DNA of 64,000 nt from Prado023 sp963777855. Lineage in GTDB: Bacteria; Actinomycetota; Actinomycetes; S36-B12; CAIYMF01. The stretch's first letter is position 1. Every line of letters starts with the position of its first letter. The position numbers were made by a program, and so were the translations under genes. The stretch covers positions 1 through 64,000 of the forward strand of contig CAVZRW010000002.1 of the NCBI GenBank assembly GCA_963777855.1, given 5' to 3'. The notes beneath the pieces were generated by a model. The model saw nothing but the letters and a program-made list of their open reading frames with translations. It was not told the origin of the DNA and ran no database searches. Below are positions 31,422 through 39,822 of this stretch, piece after piece.

Positions 31422-31843
31422 GCAGCCTCGCGCTGCGGACCGAGGGGCGGCGCTGGGTCGGCCTGGTGGAGGGTGCGACGGCGGTCATGGCCACGGCCGG
31501 TGGGATCGGCCTGGCCCTCAACGGCCTGGGCATGCCCGACGCGGACGCCCCTGCCTGGCTCGGCGGGGACTGGCGGCTGCCCGGCCTGGCGCTGGCGCTG
31601 GTCATCGGGGGCGGGCAGGGCGTGGCCGCCGTCGCGGAACTGCGCGACAGTCGACGGTCGGGGGCGCTGACCCTCGCCGCGGGGGCCGCCATGGTGGCCT
31701 TCGAGGTGGCCGAGCTCAGGATGATCCCGTTCTCGTGGATGACCCCCGCGTTCCTTGGCGTCGGGCTCGTGGAGATGGCCTCGTCGGCCACGCGCAGCCA
31801 GCCCGCCGCCAGCACCACGGGGACTGCGGCCGGCCCCTCGTGA
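31418..31843 (+). CDS. Four-helix small membrane protein, hypothetical
   Basis: 141 aa with about four predicted membrane helices (GATAVMATAGGIGLALNGLG, PGLALALVIGGGQGVAAVAE, ALTLAAGAAMVAFEVAEL, WMTPAFLGVGLVEMASSA). It resembles small actinobacterial membrane proteins of unknown function. It overlaps the cupin stop by 4 bp and is convergent with argH. No catalytic residues are recognisable. Confidence 0.75.
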   Translation: MSSLALRTEGRRWVGLVEGATAVMATAGGIGLALNGLGMPDADAPAWLGGDWRLPGLALALVIGGGQGVAAVAELRDSRRSGALTLAAGAAMVAFEVAELRMIPFSWMTPAFLGVGLVEMASSATRSQPAASTTGTAAGPS

Positions 31844-31974
31844 TCCGCGAGGACCCGGGCTCGCCGGGGCTGCCGCTGATCGGGGTGCCCCCCCGGATGG
31901 GCAGCGGGCCGGCAGGGACGACGGGTGCTCTCGGGGGCGTCAGCCCACCGATCCGCCCGGTCCGGGGGTAGGGC

Positions 31975-33420
31975 TCAGCGTGACAGCGGGACCGGGTTGT
32001 CCGCCGCCCAGGCCTGCCAGCTCTCGGTCTCGGCGCGCAGGGCGGCCAACTGCTCGCGGACCCGCGCCGGGGCAGTGCCGCCGAACCGGGATCGGGCGTC
32101 GACTGCTGCCCTGGCTGTGAGGCGGTCGCGCACATCCGGGGTCAGCGCCGGGGAGGCCCCCGCCAGCTCGGCGTCGGTGAGGTCCCACAGCTCGACTCCG
32201 CGCGCCTCGGCGATGCGCACGCAGGCACCGGAGACCTCGTGGGCCTCCCGGAAGGTCATCCCGTGCTGCACCAGCCACTCGGCGATCTCGGTGGCCAGGG
32301 CGAAGCCCTCGGGCGCCGCCGCGGCCATCCGCGCGGTGTCGAAGCGCAGCGTGGCCACGCTGCCGGCCATCGCCGGCAGCACGAGCAGGAGGGTGTCGAC
32401 GGCGTCGAACACCGGCTCCTTGTCCTCCTGCAGGTCACGGTTGTAGGCGAACGGCAGGCCCTTGAGGGTGGCCAGGATCCCGGCCAGGTGGCCGATCAGC
32501 CGACCGGACTTGCCCCGGGCGAGCTCGGCGATGTCGGGGTTCTTCTTCTGCGGCATGATCGACGACCCCGTCGACCAGGCGTCGTCGAGGGTGGCCCACG
32601 CGAACTCCCGCGAGGCCCAGAGGCAGATCTCCTCCCCCAGCCGGGACAGGTGCACCCCGACCATCGCGGCGACGAACAGGAACTCGGCGACGAAGTCACG
32701 ATCGCTGACGGCGTCGATCGAGTTGGCGATCGGTGCGGTGAAGCCGAGCTCGGCGGCCACCGCGTGCGGGTCGAGCGCGAGGGCCGAGCCGGCCAGCGCG
32801 CCGGCACCCAGCGGTGAGAGGCCCGCGCGGCGGTCCCAGTCGGCCAGCCGGTCGAGGTCGCGGCCGAACGCATGGGCGTGCTTGGCCAGCTCGTGGCCGA
32901 ACGACACCGGCTGGGCGTGCTGCAGGTGGGTGAAGCCCGGCGCGATCGTGTCGACGTGCGCCTCGGCCTGGGCGACGATCGCCGCCACGAGCTCGGCGAG
33001 GGCGGCGGCCACGGCGCGGGCCTGGTCGCGCAGGTAGAGCCGGAAGTCGCAGGCCACCTGGTCATTGCGGCTGCGCCCTGCGCGCAGCTTCCCGCCGGTG
33101 GGCCCCAGCAGCTCGAGCAGGCCCCGCTCCACGGCGGTGTGCACGTCCTCGTCGGCGGGGTCCGGCAGGAACGAGCCGTCGGCGAACCGCGAGCCGAGGG
33201 TGGTCAGGGCCTCGAGGACCGCCGCATGCTCGGCATCGTCGAGCAGGCCCGCCCGGTGCAGGACGCCGGCGTGCGCCCGGGTCTGCAGCAGGTCGTAGGG
33301 GGCCAGGCGCCAGTCGAAGTGGATCGACAGGCTCAGGGCGGCCATCTGCGGTGAGGGCCCGCCGGCGAAGCGCCCACCCCACAGGCGGGTGGCGGGGGCA
33401 TCGGGCGTCGGCTCGGTCAC
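31975..33420 (-). CDS. argH: Argininosuccinate lyase
   Basis: Last step of arginine synthesis: argininosuccinate to arginine and fumarate (481 aa). The fumarase/ASL superfamily signature GSSIMPQKKNPDIAELARGK, the segment GKLRAGRSRNDQVACDFRL and the catalytic His region FTHLQHAQPVSFGHEL are present. The GTG start at 33418-33420 overlaps the argG stop (GTGA), so it is translated from the argG mRNA. It is convergent with the small membrane protein gene. Confidence 0.97.
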   Translation of the reverse strand: MTEPTPDAPATRLWGGRFAGGPSPQMAALSLSIHFDWRLAPYDLLQTRAHAGVLHRAGLLDDAEHAAVLEALTTLGSRFADGSFLPDPADEDVHTAVERGLLELLGPTGGKLRAGRSRNDQVACDFRLYLRDQARAVAAALAELVAAIVAQAEAHVDTIAPGFTHLQHAQPVSFGHELAKHAHAFGRDLDRLADWDRRAGLSPLGAGALAGSALALDPHAVAAELGFTAPIANSIDAVSDRDFVAEFLFVAAMVGVHLSRLGEEICLWASREFAWATLDDAWSTGSSIMPQKKNPDIAELARGKSGRLIGHLAGILATLKGLPFAYNRDLQEDKEPVFDAVDTLLLVLPAMAGSVATLRFDTARMAAAAPEGFALATEIAEWLVQHGMTFREAHEVSGACVRIAEARGVELWDLTDAELAGASPALTPDVRDRLTARAAVDARSRFGGTAPARVREQLAALRAETESWQAWAADNPVPLSR

Positions 33421-34628
33421 CCGACGCTCCGGCCGGCCCGCAGGTCACGGGCCGCGGCCATCTTCGACGGCAGGCCCCAGAGCTCGATGAAGCCCTTGGC
33501 CAGCGACTGGTCGAACGTGTCGCCGGTGTCGTAGGTCGCCATCCCGAAGTCGTACAGCGACTCCGGCGACTGGCGCCCGGTCACGGTGGCGCGCCCGCCG
33601 TGCAGGGTCATCCGGACATCTCCGGAGACGGTCTCGTTGAGCTCGTCGAGGAAGCCGCTGAGCGCCCGTCGCAGCGGGGAGAACCACAGGCCGTCGTAGA
33701 CGAGCTCGGTCCAGCGCTGGGAGACCCCGCGGCCGTAGCGGGCGAGGTCGCGCTCGACTGTCACCGCCGCCAGCTCCTGGTGCGCCGCGATGAGCGCGAT
33801 GGCCCCCGGGGCCTCGTAGACCTCGCGGCTCTTGATCCCCACGAGCCGGTCCTCGACCATGTCCAGCCGGCCCACGCCCTGGGCGCCGGCGCGCGTGTTG
33901 AGCTCCTGGATCAGCTCGAGCATCGACAGTGTCCGGCCGTCGAGGGCCACCGGGACGCCCCCGCTGAAGCTGATGACGACCTCGTCGGCGTCGCGGGTGA
34001 CCGTCGGGTCGGCGGTGTAGGCGTAGATGTCCTCGATGGGGCCGTTCCAGATGTCCTCGAGGAAGCCCGTCTCGACGGCGCGGCCCCAGACGTTCTGGTC
34101 GATCGAGTAGGGCGACTTCTTCGTGACATCGATCGGCAGGTCGTGGGCCTCGGCGTACTCGATGGCCTTGTCCCGGGTCAGGGCCAGGTCGCGCACCGGC
34201 GCGATGCAGGTGAGGTCGGGGGCGAGGTTGGTGATGCCGACCTCGAAGCGGACCTGGTCGTTGCCCTTGCCGGTGGAGCCGTGGCTGACGACGGTGGCCC
34301 CGTGCGTGCGGGCGGTGGCCACCAGGTGCTTGACGATCGTGGGCCGGGACAGCGCCGAGACCAGCGGGTAGCGGTCCATGTAGAGCGCGTCGGCCTTGAG
34401 CGCGGGCAGGCAGTAGTCGTCGGCGAACTCGGCGCGGGCGTCGACGACCTCGGCCTCGACCGCGCCGCAGGCAAGGGCACGCTGGCGGATGACCTCGAGG
34501 TCCTCGCCGTCCTGGCCGACGTCGACCGCGCACGCGATCACCTCCGCCCCGGTCTGCTCGGCGATCCAGCCGATCGCCACGGAGGTGTCCAGCCCGCCCG
34601 AGTAGGCCAGCACGACGCGCTCTGCCAT
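33417..34628 (-). CDS. argG: Argininosuccinate synthase
   Basis: ATP-dependent condensation of citrulline and aspartate (403 aa). The N-terminal PP-loop is in VVLAYSGGLDTSVAIGWI; the substrate segments VVSHGSTGKGNDQVRFEVG and KSPYSIDQNVWGRAVE are canonical. Start ATG 34626-34628 with a GGAGACTGAC leader. The upstream region has an ARG-box-like palindrome overlapping a TATACT -10 element. It forms an operon with argH. Confidence 0.97.
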   Translation of the reverse strand: MAERVVLAYSGGLDTSVAIGWIAEQTGAEVIACAVDVGQDGEDLEVIRQRALACGAVEAEVVDARAEFADDYCLPALKADALYMDRYPLVSALSRPTIVKHLVATARTHGATVVSHGSTGKGNDQVRFEVGITNLAPDLTCIAPVRDLALTRDKAIEYAEAHDLPIDVTKKSPYSIDQNVWGRAVETGFLEDIWNGPIEDIYAYTADPTVTRDADEVVISFSGGVPVALDGRTLSMLELIQELNTRAGAQGVGRLDMVEDRLVGIKSREVYEAPGAIALIAAHQELAAVTVERDLARYGRGVSQRWTELVYDGLWFSPLRRALSGFLDELNETVSGDVRMTLHGGRATVTGRQSPESLYDFGMATYDTGDTFDQSLAKGFIELWGLPSKMAAARDLRAGRSVG

Positions 34629-34672
34629 GTCAGTCTCCAGTCAGTCGTTGCGCGGCCTCCGCGCATCCGAGG

Positions 34673-34696
34673 ATGAGTATACGCATATGCGTATGT
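34673..34696 (-). promoter_or_regulatory. ArgR operator (ARG box) and -10 element of argGH
   Basis: The perfect 16-bp palindrome ATACGCATATGCGTAT lies at 34679-34694. On the minus strand it runs into TATACT (34675-34680), a good -10 hexamer. Transcription would start about 40 bases before the argG ATG. The same core precedes argC. ArgR binding is inferred from the palindrome, the repetition and the adjacent argR gene. Confidence 0.8.
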
Positions 34697-34773
34697 CCCG
34701 CGTAGCGGGGGCGGGGCCAGCGCGGAGGTGAGGTCGTGGGGCTGCCTCGGTGGTACGCGGGCGGCCCTGTAGC

Positions 34774-35271
34774 TCAGCGGCGGGGTTCGATCAGGCCGAG
34801 GATGGCGGCCGCGACCGCCGCTCCCCCGTCGGGTGCCCGGGTTATCAGGATGACCGTGTCGTCGCCGGCGACTGTTCCGATGACGTCGGGCCAGTCGGAG
34901 CGGTCGATCGCCGAGGCCAGGTACTGGGCGCCGCCCGGCGGGGTGCGCAGGACCACGATGTTCGCCGAGCTGTCCACCCCCACGAGCACGTCCTGGGCCA
35001 CACGGGCCAGGCGCGCCGAGGAGTCGCTCTCGGGTGCGTGCGGTCGGGTGTCGCCGCCTTCCGCCGGAACCGCGTAGACCTGATCGCCGGCGGCGGTGGT
35101 GACCTTCACCGCGCCGAGCTCGTCGAGGTCGCGGGACAGCGTCGCCTGTGTGACGACGAAACCGTCGTCGGCCAGGAGCTCGGCGAGTGCGGCCTGCGAG
35201 CCGACAGGCACACGGTCGAGGAGGTCGACGATCCGCCGATGCCGCGCCGCCTTCGTGTTCGGGATCGTCAT
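34774..35271 (-). CDS. argR: Arginine repressor
   Basis: ArgR (165 aa), an arginine-responsive hexameric repressor. An N-terminal winged helix (VGSQAALAELLADDGFVVTQ then ATLSRDLDELGAVKV) and the C-terminal arginine-binding/oligomerisation domain (GVDSSANIVVLRTPPGGAQY; GTVAGDDTVILITR) are present. The ATG 35269-35271 overlaps the argD stop. It probably controls the two ARG boxes in this window. It follows argD directly, where argF would be expected. Confidence 0.95.
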   Translation of the reverse strand: MTIPNTKAARHRRIVDLLDRVPVGSQAALAELLADDGFVVTQATLSRDLDELGAVKVTTAAGDQVYAVPAEGGDTRPHAPESDSSARLARVAQDVLVGVDSSANIVVLRTPPGGAQYLASAIDRSDWPDVIGTVAGDDTVILITRAPDGGAAVAAAILGLIEPRR

Positions 35272-36506
35272 CGCGCATCCTCGGCCACGACGAGAGTTGA
35301 GCCCGAAGCGGGGCGGCCCATGACCTCGGCGATCGCGCTCGCGAGCACGATGACCCCCTCGGTCACCTCGTCGGCGGTCAGCGTCAGCGGCGGGGCGAGG
35401 CGGATCACGTCCGGGGCCGCGGCGTTCACCAGGACCCCGGCAGCCCTCGCCGCAGCCTCGACCTCCTTGGCCAGAGGGGCCTCGAGCACCACCCCGAGCA
35501 GCAGGCCCTCGCCGCGCACCCGGACGACGCCGGGCACCCCGCCCAGCCCCGCGCGCAGCTGGGCGCCGCGGGCCACCGCGTTGGTCAGGAGGCCCTCGGC
35601 CTCGATCGTGTCGAGCACCGCCAGCGCGGCCGCGGCGCAGATCGGGTTGCCGCCGAACGTCGAGCCGTGCGAACCCGGCGACAGCGACGGGGCCACGTCG
35701 CCCAGGCGGATCATCGCCCCGATCGGCAGGCCCCCGCCGAGGCCCTTGGCCAGCGTGATGACATCGGGTCGCAGGTCGCCGTGCGCGGGGTCCTGATGGG
35801 CCAGCCAGTGGCCCGTGCGCCCGATGCCGGTCTGAACCTCGTCGAGGATGAGCAGGGCCCCGCAGGCGCGCGTGATGCGGCGGGCGGCGGCCAGGTACCC
35901 GGGCGTGGGCACGACGACCCCGGCCTCACCCTGGATGGGCTCGAGGACCAGCGCAGCGGTGTGCTCGTCGACGGCCGCCGCGAGGGCGTCGACGTCGCCG
36001 TAGGGGACGAACGCGACCTCGCCGGGCAGCGGGCGGAACGGGTCGGCCTTGGCGGGCTGGCCGGTCAGCGCCAGGGCGCCCATGGTCCGGCCGTGGAAGC
36101 TGCCGACGGCTGCGACCATGCGCGTGCGCCCGGTGAGCCGGGCCAGCTTGAAGGCGGCCTCATTGGCCTCGGCTCCGGAGTTGCACAGGAACACCCGCGC
36201 GCTGCGTCCGCCCCGGTCTGCCATGGCGGCCAGCCGCTCAGCCAGGCGCAGCGCGGGCAGCGTGATCGCCAGGTTCGAGGTGTGGCCGAGCGTGGCGACC
36301 TGGCGGGTGACTGCCTCGACGACCGCCGGGTGCCCGTGGCCCAGGGCGTTGACCGCGATGCCCCCCACCAGATCGAGGTAGCGACGCCCGGAGTGGTCGG
36401 TCACCCAGGCCCCCTCACCGGCGACGAGGGTCAGCGGCGGAGTGCCGTAGTTGTCGGCCATCACCTCGACCCATCGGGCCGCGTGCGGATCACGTGCGCC
36501 GGTCAC
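35268..36506 (-). CDS. argD: Acetylornithine aminotransferase
   Basis: PLP-dependent class III aminotransferase (412 aa) converting N-acetylglutamate semialdehyde to N-acetylornithine. The PLP-Lys region is TLAKGLGGGLPIGAMI; the phosphate-binding segment is CNSGAEANEAAFKLAR; LILDEVQTGIGRTGH carries the cofactor Asp. The GTG start at 36504-36506 overlaps the argB stop and the stop overlaps the argR start, leaving no room for argF. The frame is open far upstream, but the homology starts here. Confidence 0.95.
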   Translation of the reverse strand: MTGARDPHAARWVEVMADNYGTPPLTLVAGEGAWVTDHSGRRYLDLVGGIAVNALGHGHPAVVEAVTRQVATLGHTSNLAITLPALRLAERLAAMADRGGRSARVFLCNSGAEANEAAFKLARLTGRTRMVAAVGSFHGRTMGALALTGQPAKADPFRPLPGEVAFVPYGDVDALAAAVDEHTAALVLEPIQGEAGVVVPTPGYLAAARRITRACGALLILDEVQTGIGRTGHWLAHQDPAHGDLRPDVITLAKGLGGGLPIGAMIRLGDVAPSLSPGSHGSTFGGNPICAAAALAVLDTIEAEGLLTNAVARGAQLRAGLGGVPGVVRVRGEGLLLGVVLEAPLAKEVEAAARAAGVLVNAAAPDVIRLAPPLTLTADEVTEGVIVLASAIAEVMGRPASGSTLVVAEDAR

Positions 36507-37426
36507 GGCAGTCCCCCCTGGCTCGCGTGCACGTCGGGCAGCACCATCGTGCCGATCCCCTCGGTGGTGAACACCTCGAGCAGGAGGCTGTGCGGCAGCC
36601 GACCGTCGATCACGTGGGCCCGATCGACGCCGCCGCGCACCGCGCGCAGGCAGGCCTCCATCTTCGGCGCCATGCCGGAGTCCAGCGTGGGCAGCAGCGC
36701 GGCGAGCTCGGCGGCGCGGATCTCTGCGACCAGCGACTCGCGGTCGGGCCAGTCGGCGAACAGGCCCTCGACATCGGTGAGCACCACCAGCTTCTGGGCC
36801 TCGAGCGCGACGGCCAGGGCCGATGCGGCGGTGTCGGCGTTGACGTTGAGAACCTGGCCGTCGGCGGCCACGCCGATCGTGGAGATCACCGGGATGAACC
36901 CGTCGTCGAGCAGGCTGGTGACGAAGTCCGGGCGCACGTCGGTGACATCGCCGACCAAGCCAAGGTCGATCTGCTGGCCGTCGGCGGCCACCGTGCGCGC
37001 CTCGGCGGCGAACAGGTGGGCGTCCTCCCCCGAGATCCCGACCGCCAGGGGGCCGTGGGCGTTGATGAGGCCGACCAGTTCGCGCTGGACCTGGCCGGTC
37101 AGCACCATCCGGACGACCTCCATCACCTCGGGGGTGGTCACCCGCAGCCCGGCGCGGAACTCGCTGGCGATGCCCAGGCGGCCGAGCATCGCGTTGATCT
37201 GCGGGCCACCGCCGTGCACCACGACAGGCCGCAGCCCGGCCAGGCGCAGGAAGACGACGTCCTCGGCGAAGGCGCGCTGCAGCTGCGGGGAGGTCATCGC
37301 ATTGCCGCCGTACTTGACCACGACGGTGGCGCCGGTGAAGCGCTCGAGCCACGGAAGCGCCTCGGCCAGCACCTGCGCCTTCAGCAGGGCGTCGGCGGTG
37401 GGCACCGCGCGGGACCTGGGGCTCAT
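36503..37426 (-). CDS. argB: Acetylglutamate kinase
   Basis: N-acetylglutamate kinase (307 aa), usually the arginine-sensitive control point of the pathway. Amino-acid kinase motifs VVVKYGGNAM and VVVHGGGPQINAMLGRLG lie near the N-terminus; NVNADTAASALAVALEA and LTDVEGL mark the C-terminal lobe. The N-terminal helix typical of arginine-inhibited hexameric enzymes (ADALLKAQVLAEALPWLERF) is present. It starts at ATG 37424-37426, 57 bp after argJ. Confidence 0.96.
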   Translation of the reverse strand: MSPRSRAVPTADALLKAQVLAEALPWLERFTGATVVVKYGGNAMTSPQLQRAFAEDVVFLRLAGLRPVVVHGGGPQINAMLGRLGIASEFRAGLRVTTPEVMEVVRMVLTGQVQRELVGLINAHGPLAVGISGEDAHLFAAEARTVAADGQQIDLGLVGDVTDVRPDFVTSLLDDGFIPVISTIGVAADGQVLNVNADTAASALAVALEAQKLVVLTDVEGLFADWPDRESLVAEIRAAELAALLPTLDSGMAPKMEACLRAVRGGVDRAHVIDGRLPHSLLLEVFTTEGIGTMVLPDVHASQGGLP

Positions 37427-37483
37427 CGGGGCTCCTCGGGCGATCGGATCGGGGTGGTGGGGGGCGTGGGCGCGCGGGCCCGG

Positions 37484-38737
37484 TCAGGTGGAGTAGGCGG
37501 AGTTCTCGTGGACGTACATGGCGGTGAGGTCGTTGGTCCAGATGGTGGCCGTCGCGCTGCCCGCGCGAAGGTCGATGCGGATCGCGACGTCGCGGGCGGA
37601 CATGTCGACGGCCGATCGGTCGCCGGACGCCGCACCGTCGCGGCAGATGACCACGCCGTTGATGGCCACGTCGATGGCGTCGGGCTCGAAGGAGGCCGCG
37701 GTCGTGCCGACGGCGGCCAGGATCCGGCCCCAGTTGGGGTCCTGGCCGTGGATGGCGCACTTGAGCAGGTTGCTGCGGGCCACTGCGCGGGCGACGACCA
37801 CGGCGTCGTCCTCGGTCGCGGCGTTGACCACCTCGACCGCGATGTCCTTGGTGGCTCCTTCCGCGTCGGCGACGAGTTGGGACGCCAGTGACCGGCACGC
37901 GGTCTCGACGGCCTCGGCGAGCCGTGCCGGGGACGGGGTCACCCCGCTGGCGCCTGAGGCGAGCAGCAGCACGGTGTCGTTGGTCGACATGCAACCGTCG
38001 GAGTCGACGCGGTCGAAGGTGCGGCGGGTGGCCTCGCGCAGGGCGGCGTCCAGGGTGCTCGCGTCGGCGATCGCGTCGGTGCTGAGCACCACGAGCATCG
38101 TCGCCAGGCCCGGGGCGAGCATGCCCGCACCCTTGGCCATGCCGCCCACGGTGAAGCCGTCCGGATCGTCCACGCGCACGACCTTGGGCCTCGAGTCGGT
38201 GGTCATGATGGCCTCGGCGGCCGCGTCGCCGCCGGATTCCGACAGGGCAGCCGCGGCCGCCGCGGCGCCGGCCCGCACTGCGTCCATGGGCAGCCGCTCG
38301 CCGATGAGGCCGGTGGAGCACACGGCCACCTCGATCGGCCCGATCCCGAGCAGCTCGGCCACGTGCTCGGCGGTGTGGTGGGTGTCGGCGAACCCCGCCG
38401 CACCGGTGCAGGCGTTCGCCCCCCCGGAGTTGAGGATGACCGCGCGGAAGCGGCCCTCCTTCGCGCACTGCTGGGTCCAGAGCACGGGCGCGGCCTTCAC
38501 CCGATTGACGGTGAACACCGCCGCGGCGTCGAAGCGCGGACCCTCGTTGACCACCAGGGCCAGGTCCGGCGCGCCCGAGGACTTGATGCCGGCCCGCACG
38601 CCGGCCGCGCGGAACCCGCGCGGGGCCGTGACCCCTCCCCCGGCCGATCGTCCCGCGGCCACGCGGCCGCCCCAGCCGGCGTCGATCCAGCGCCCGGGCT
38701 GGTCGTGGTCGGCTGGCTCGTCGATCGTGTCGATCAT
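37484..38737 (-). CDS. argJ: Ornithine acetyltransferase ArgJ
   Basis: Transfers the acetyl group from N-acetylornithine to glutamate, recycling the acetyl group; bifunctional versions also use acetyl-CoA (417 aa). The self-cleavage region KGAGMLAPGLATMLVVLSTD has the Thr nucleophile in LATML, so the precursor is expected to split into alpha and beta chains. The family segment CAIHGQDPNWGRILAAVG is also present. The first 37 residues are a variable leader. The ATG overlaps the argC stop (ATGA). Confidence 0.95.
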   Translation of the reverse strand: MIDTIDEPADHDQPGRWIDAGWGGRVAAGRSAGGGVTAPRGFRAAGVRAGIKSSGAPDLALVVNEGPRFDAAAVFTVNRVKAAPVLWTQQCAKEGRFRAVILNSGGANACTGAAGFADTHHTAEHVAELLGIGPIEVAVCSTGLIGERLPMDAVRAGAAAAAAALSESGGDAAAEAIMTTDSRPKVVRVDDPDGFTVGGMAKGAGMLAPGLATMLVVLSTDAIADASTLDAALREATRRTFDRVDSDGCMSTNDTVLLLASGASGVTPSPARLAEAVETACRSLASQLVADAEGATKDIAVEVVNAATEDDAVVVARAVARSNLLKCAIHGQDPNWGRILAAVGTTAASFEPDAIDVAINGVVICRDGAASGDRSAVDMSARDVAIRIDLRAGSATATIWTNDLTAMYVHENSAYST

Positions 38738-39768
38738 GGTGCGACTCCGTTCACGGGCAGGCCGAGGGCCTCGGGCAGGCCGAGGATGCGGTTGGCGTTC
38801 TGCAGGGCCTGGCCGGCGGCTCCCTTGACCAGGTTGTCCAGCGCGACGATCACCGTGGTGCGCCCGGAGTGCGGGTCGGCAGCCACCTGCAGGTGCGCGC
38901 TGTTGGAGCCCAGGGTGGCCGCGGTCGACGGCAGCCGACCGGCGGGGAGCACGTGCACGAACGGCTCGTCGTCGTAGGCCGCGTGCAGGGCGTCGCGCAG
39001 CGTGGCCTCGTCGACCCCGGGCGCGGTGCGGGCCGTGCAGGTGGCCAGGATCCCGCGGGACATCGGGGCCAGGGTGGGCGTGAACAGCATCGTCACCGGC
39101 TCACCGGCGGCAATGCCGAGGGCCTGCTCCATCTCCGGGGTGTGCTGGTGGACCCCGCCGACCTTGTAGGGCGCCATCGAGCCCATCACCTCGCTGGCCA
39201 TCAGCGCCTCGGCCGCCCTGCGTCCGGCACCCGAGGTGCCCGACGCGGCGACCACGACGATGTCCGCGGGCTCGACGAGCCCCGCGGCCAGCAGCGGGGC
39301 CAGGGCCAGGCCGACGGAGGTGGCGTAGCAGCCCGGGTTGGCCACACGCCCCGCCCCGGCCAGCCGAGCCCGCTGACCGGGCAGCTCGGGCAGCCCGTAG
39401 GGCCAGGCGCCCGCGTGGGGGGTGCTGCCGTAGTAGCGGTCCCACGCTCCCCCGTCGGCCAGGCGGAAGTCGGCGCCGAGATCGACGATGGGCAGCTCCG
39501 GCGGCAGTGCGGCGACGAGGGCCGCGGACTCCCCGTGCGGCAGGGCGAGGAACACCAGGTCGGCGCCGGACAGTGCGTCGGCGTCGGTGGGGACGAACCG
39601 GGCGCTGCCCAGGCCGACGAGCTGCGGGTGGACGGTGGTGACCGGGCGGCCCGCCTGGCCGCCGGCCGCCAGCGCGCCGAGCTCGAGGTCCGGATGCGCG
39701 GCGACCAGACGGATCAGCTCGGCGCCGGCGTACCCGGACGCGCCCGCGACGGAGATGGTGAAGGCCAC
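38734..39768 (-). CDS. argC: N-acetyl-gamma-glutamyl-phosphate reductase
   Basis: NADPH-dependent reduction of acetylglutamyl phosphate (344 aa). The Rossmann start VAGASGYAGAELIRLV, the catalytic Cys in VANPGCYATSVGLAL and the His segment GGVHQHTPEMEQALG are present. The start is a GTG at 39766-39768. A TATACT hexamer ends only six bases before it, so the mRNA is probably leaderless. It is the first gene of argCJBDR. Confidence 0.96.
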   Translation of the reverse strand: MAFTISVAGASGYAGAELIRLVAAHPDLELGALAAGGQAGRPVTTVHPQLVGLGSARFVPTDADALSGADLVFLALPHGESAALVAALPPELPIVDLGADFRLADGGAWDRYYGSTPHAGAWPYGLPELPGQRARLAGAGRVANPGCYATSVGLALAPLLAAGLVEPADIVVVAASGTSGAGRRAAEALMASEVMGSMAPYKVGGVHQHTPEMEQALGIAAGEPVTMLFTPTLAPMSRGILATCTARTAPGVDEATLRDALHAAYDDEPFVHVLPAGRLPSTAATLGSNSAHLQVAADPHSGRTTVIVALDNLVKGAAGQALQNANRILGLPEALGLPVNGVAP

Positions 39769-39772
39769 GCCC

Positions 39773-39798
39773 GCAGTATACGCATATGCGGATACTGC
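39773..39798 (-). promoter_or_regulatory. ArgR operator (ARG box) and -10 element of argCJBDR
   Basis: A 26-bp inverted repeat with 13-bp arms and one mismatch (GCAGTATACGCAT against GCAGTATCCGCAT). Its centre, CGCATATGCG, is the same as in the argG box. On the minus strand the element TATACT followed by six bases and GTG gives a leaderless promoter overlapped by the operator. ArgR control is inferred. Confidence 0.82.
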
Positions 39799-39822
39799 GG
39801 GCGTGGCCGTCGGCTGACCGAC

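Noticed and set aside
34760..34795. tRNA-like string (CTGTAGCTCAG followed by GGGGTTCGATC)
   Set aside because: It is only about 30 bases, with D-loop-like and T-loop-like parts adjacent and no anticodon arm. It falls over the argR stop codon.
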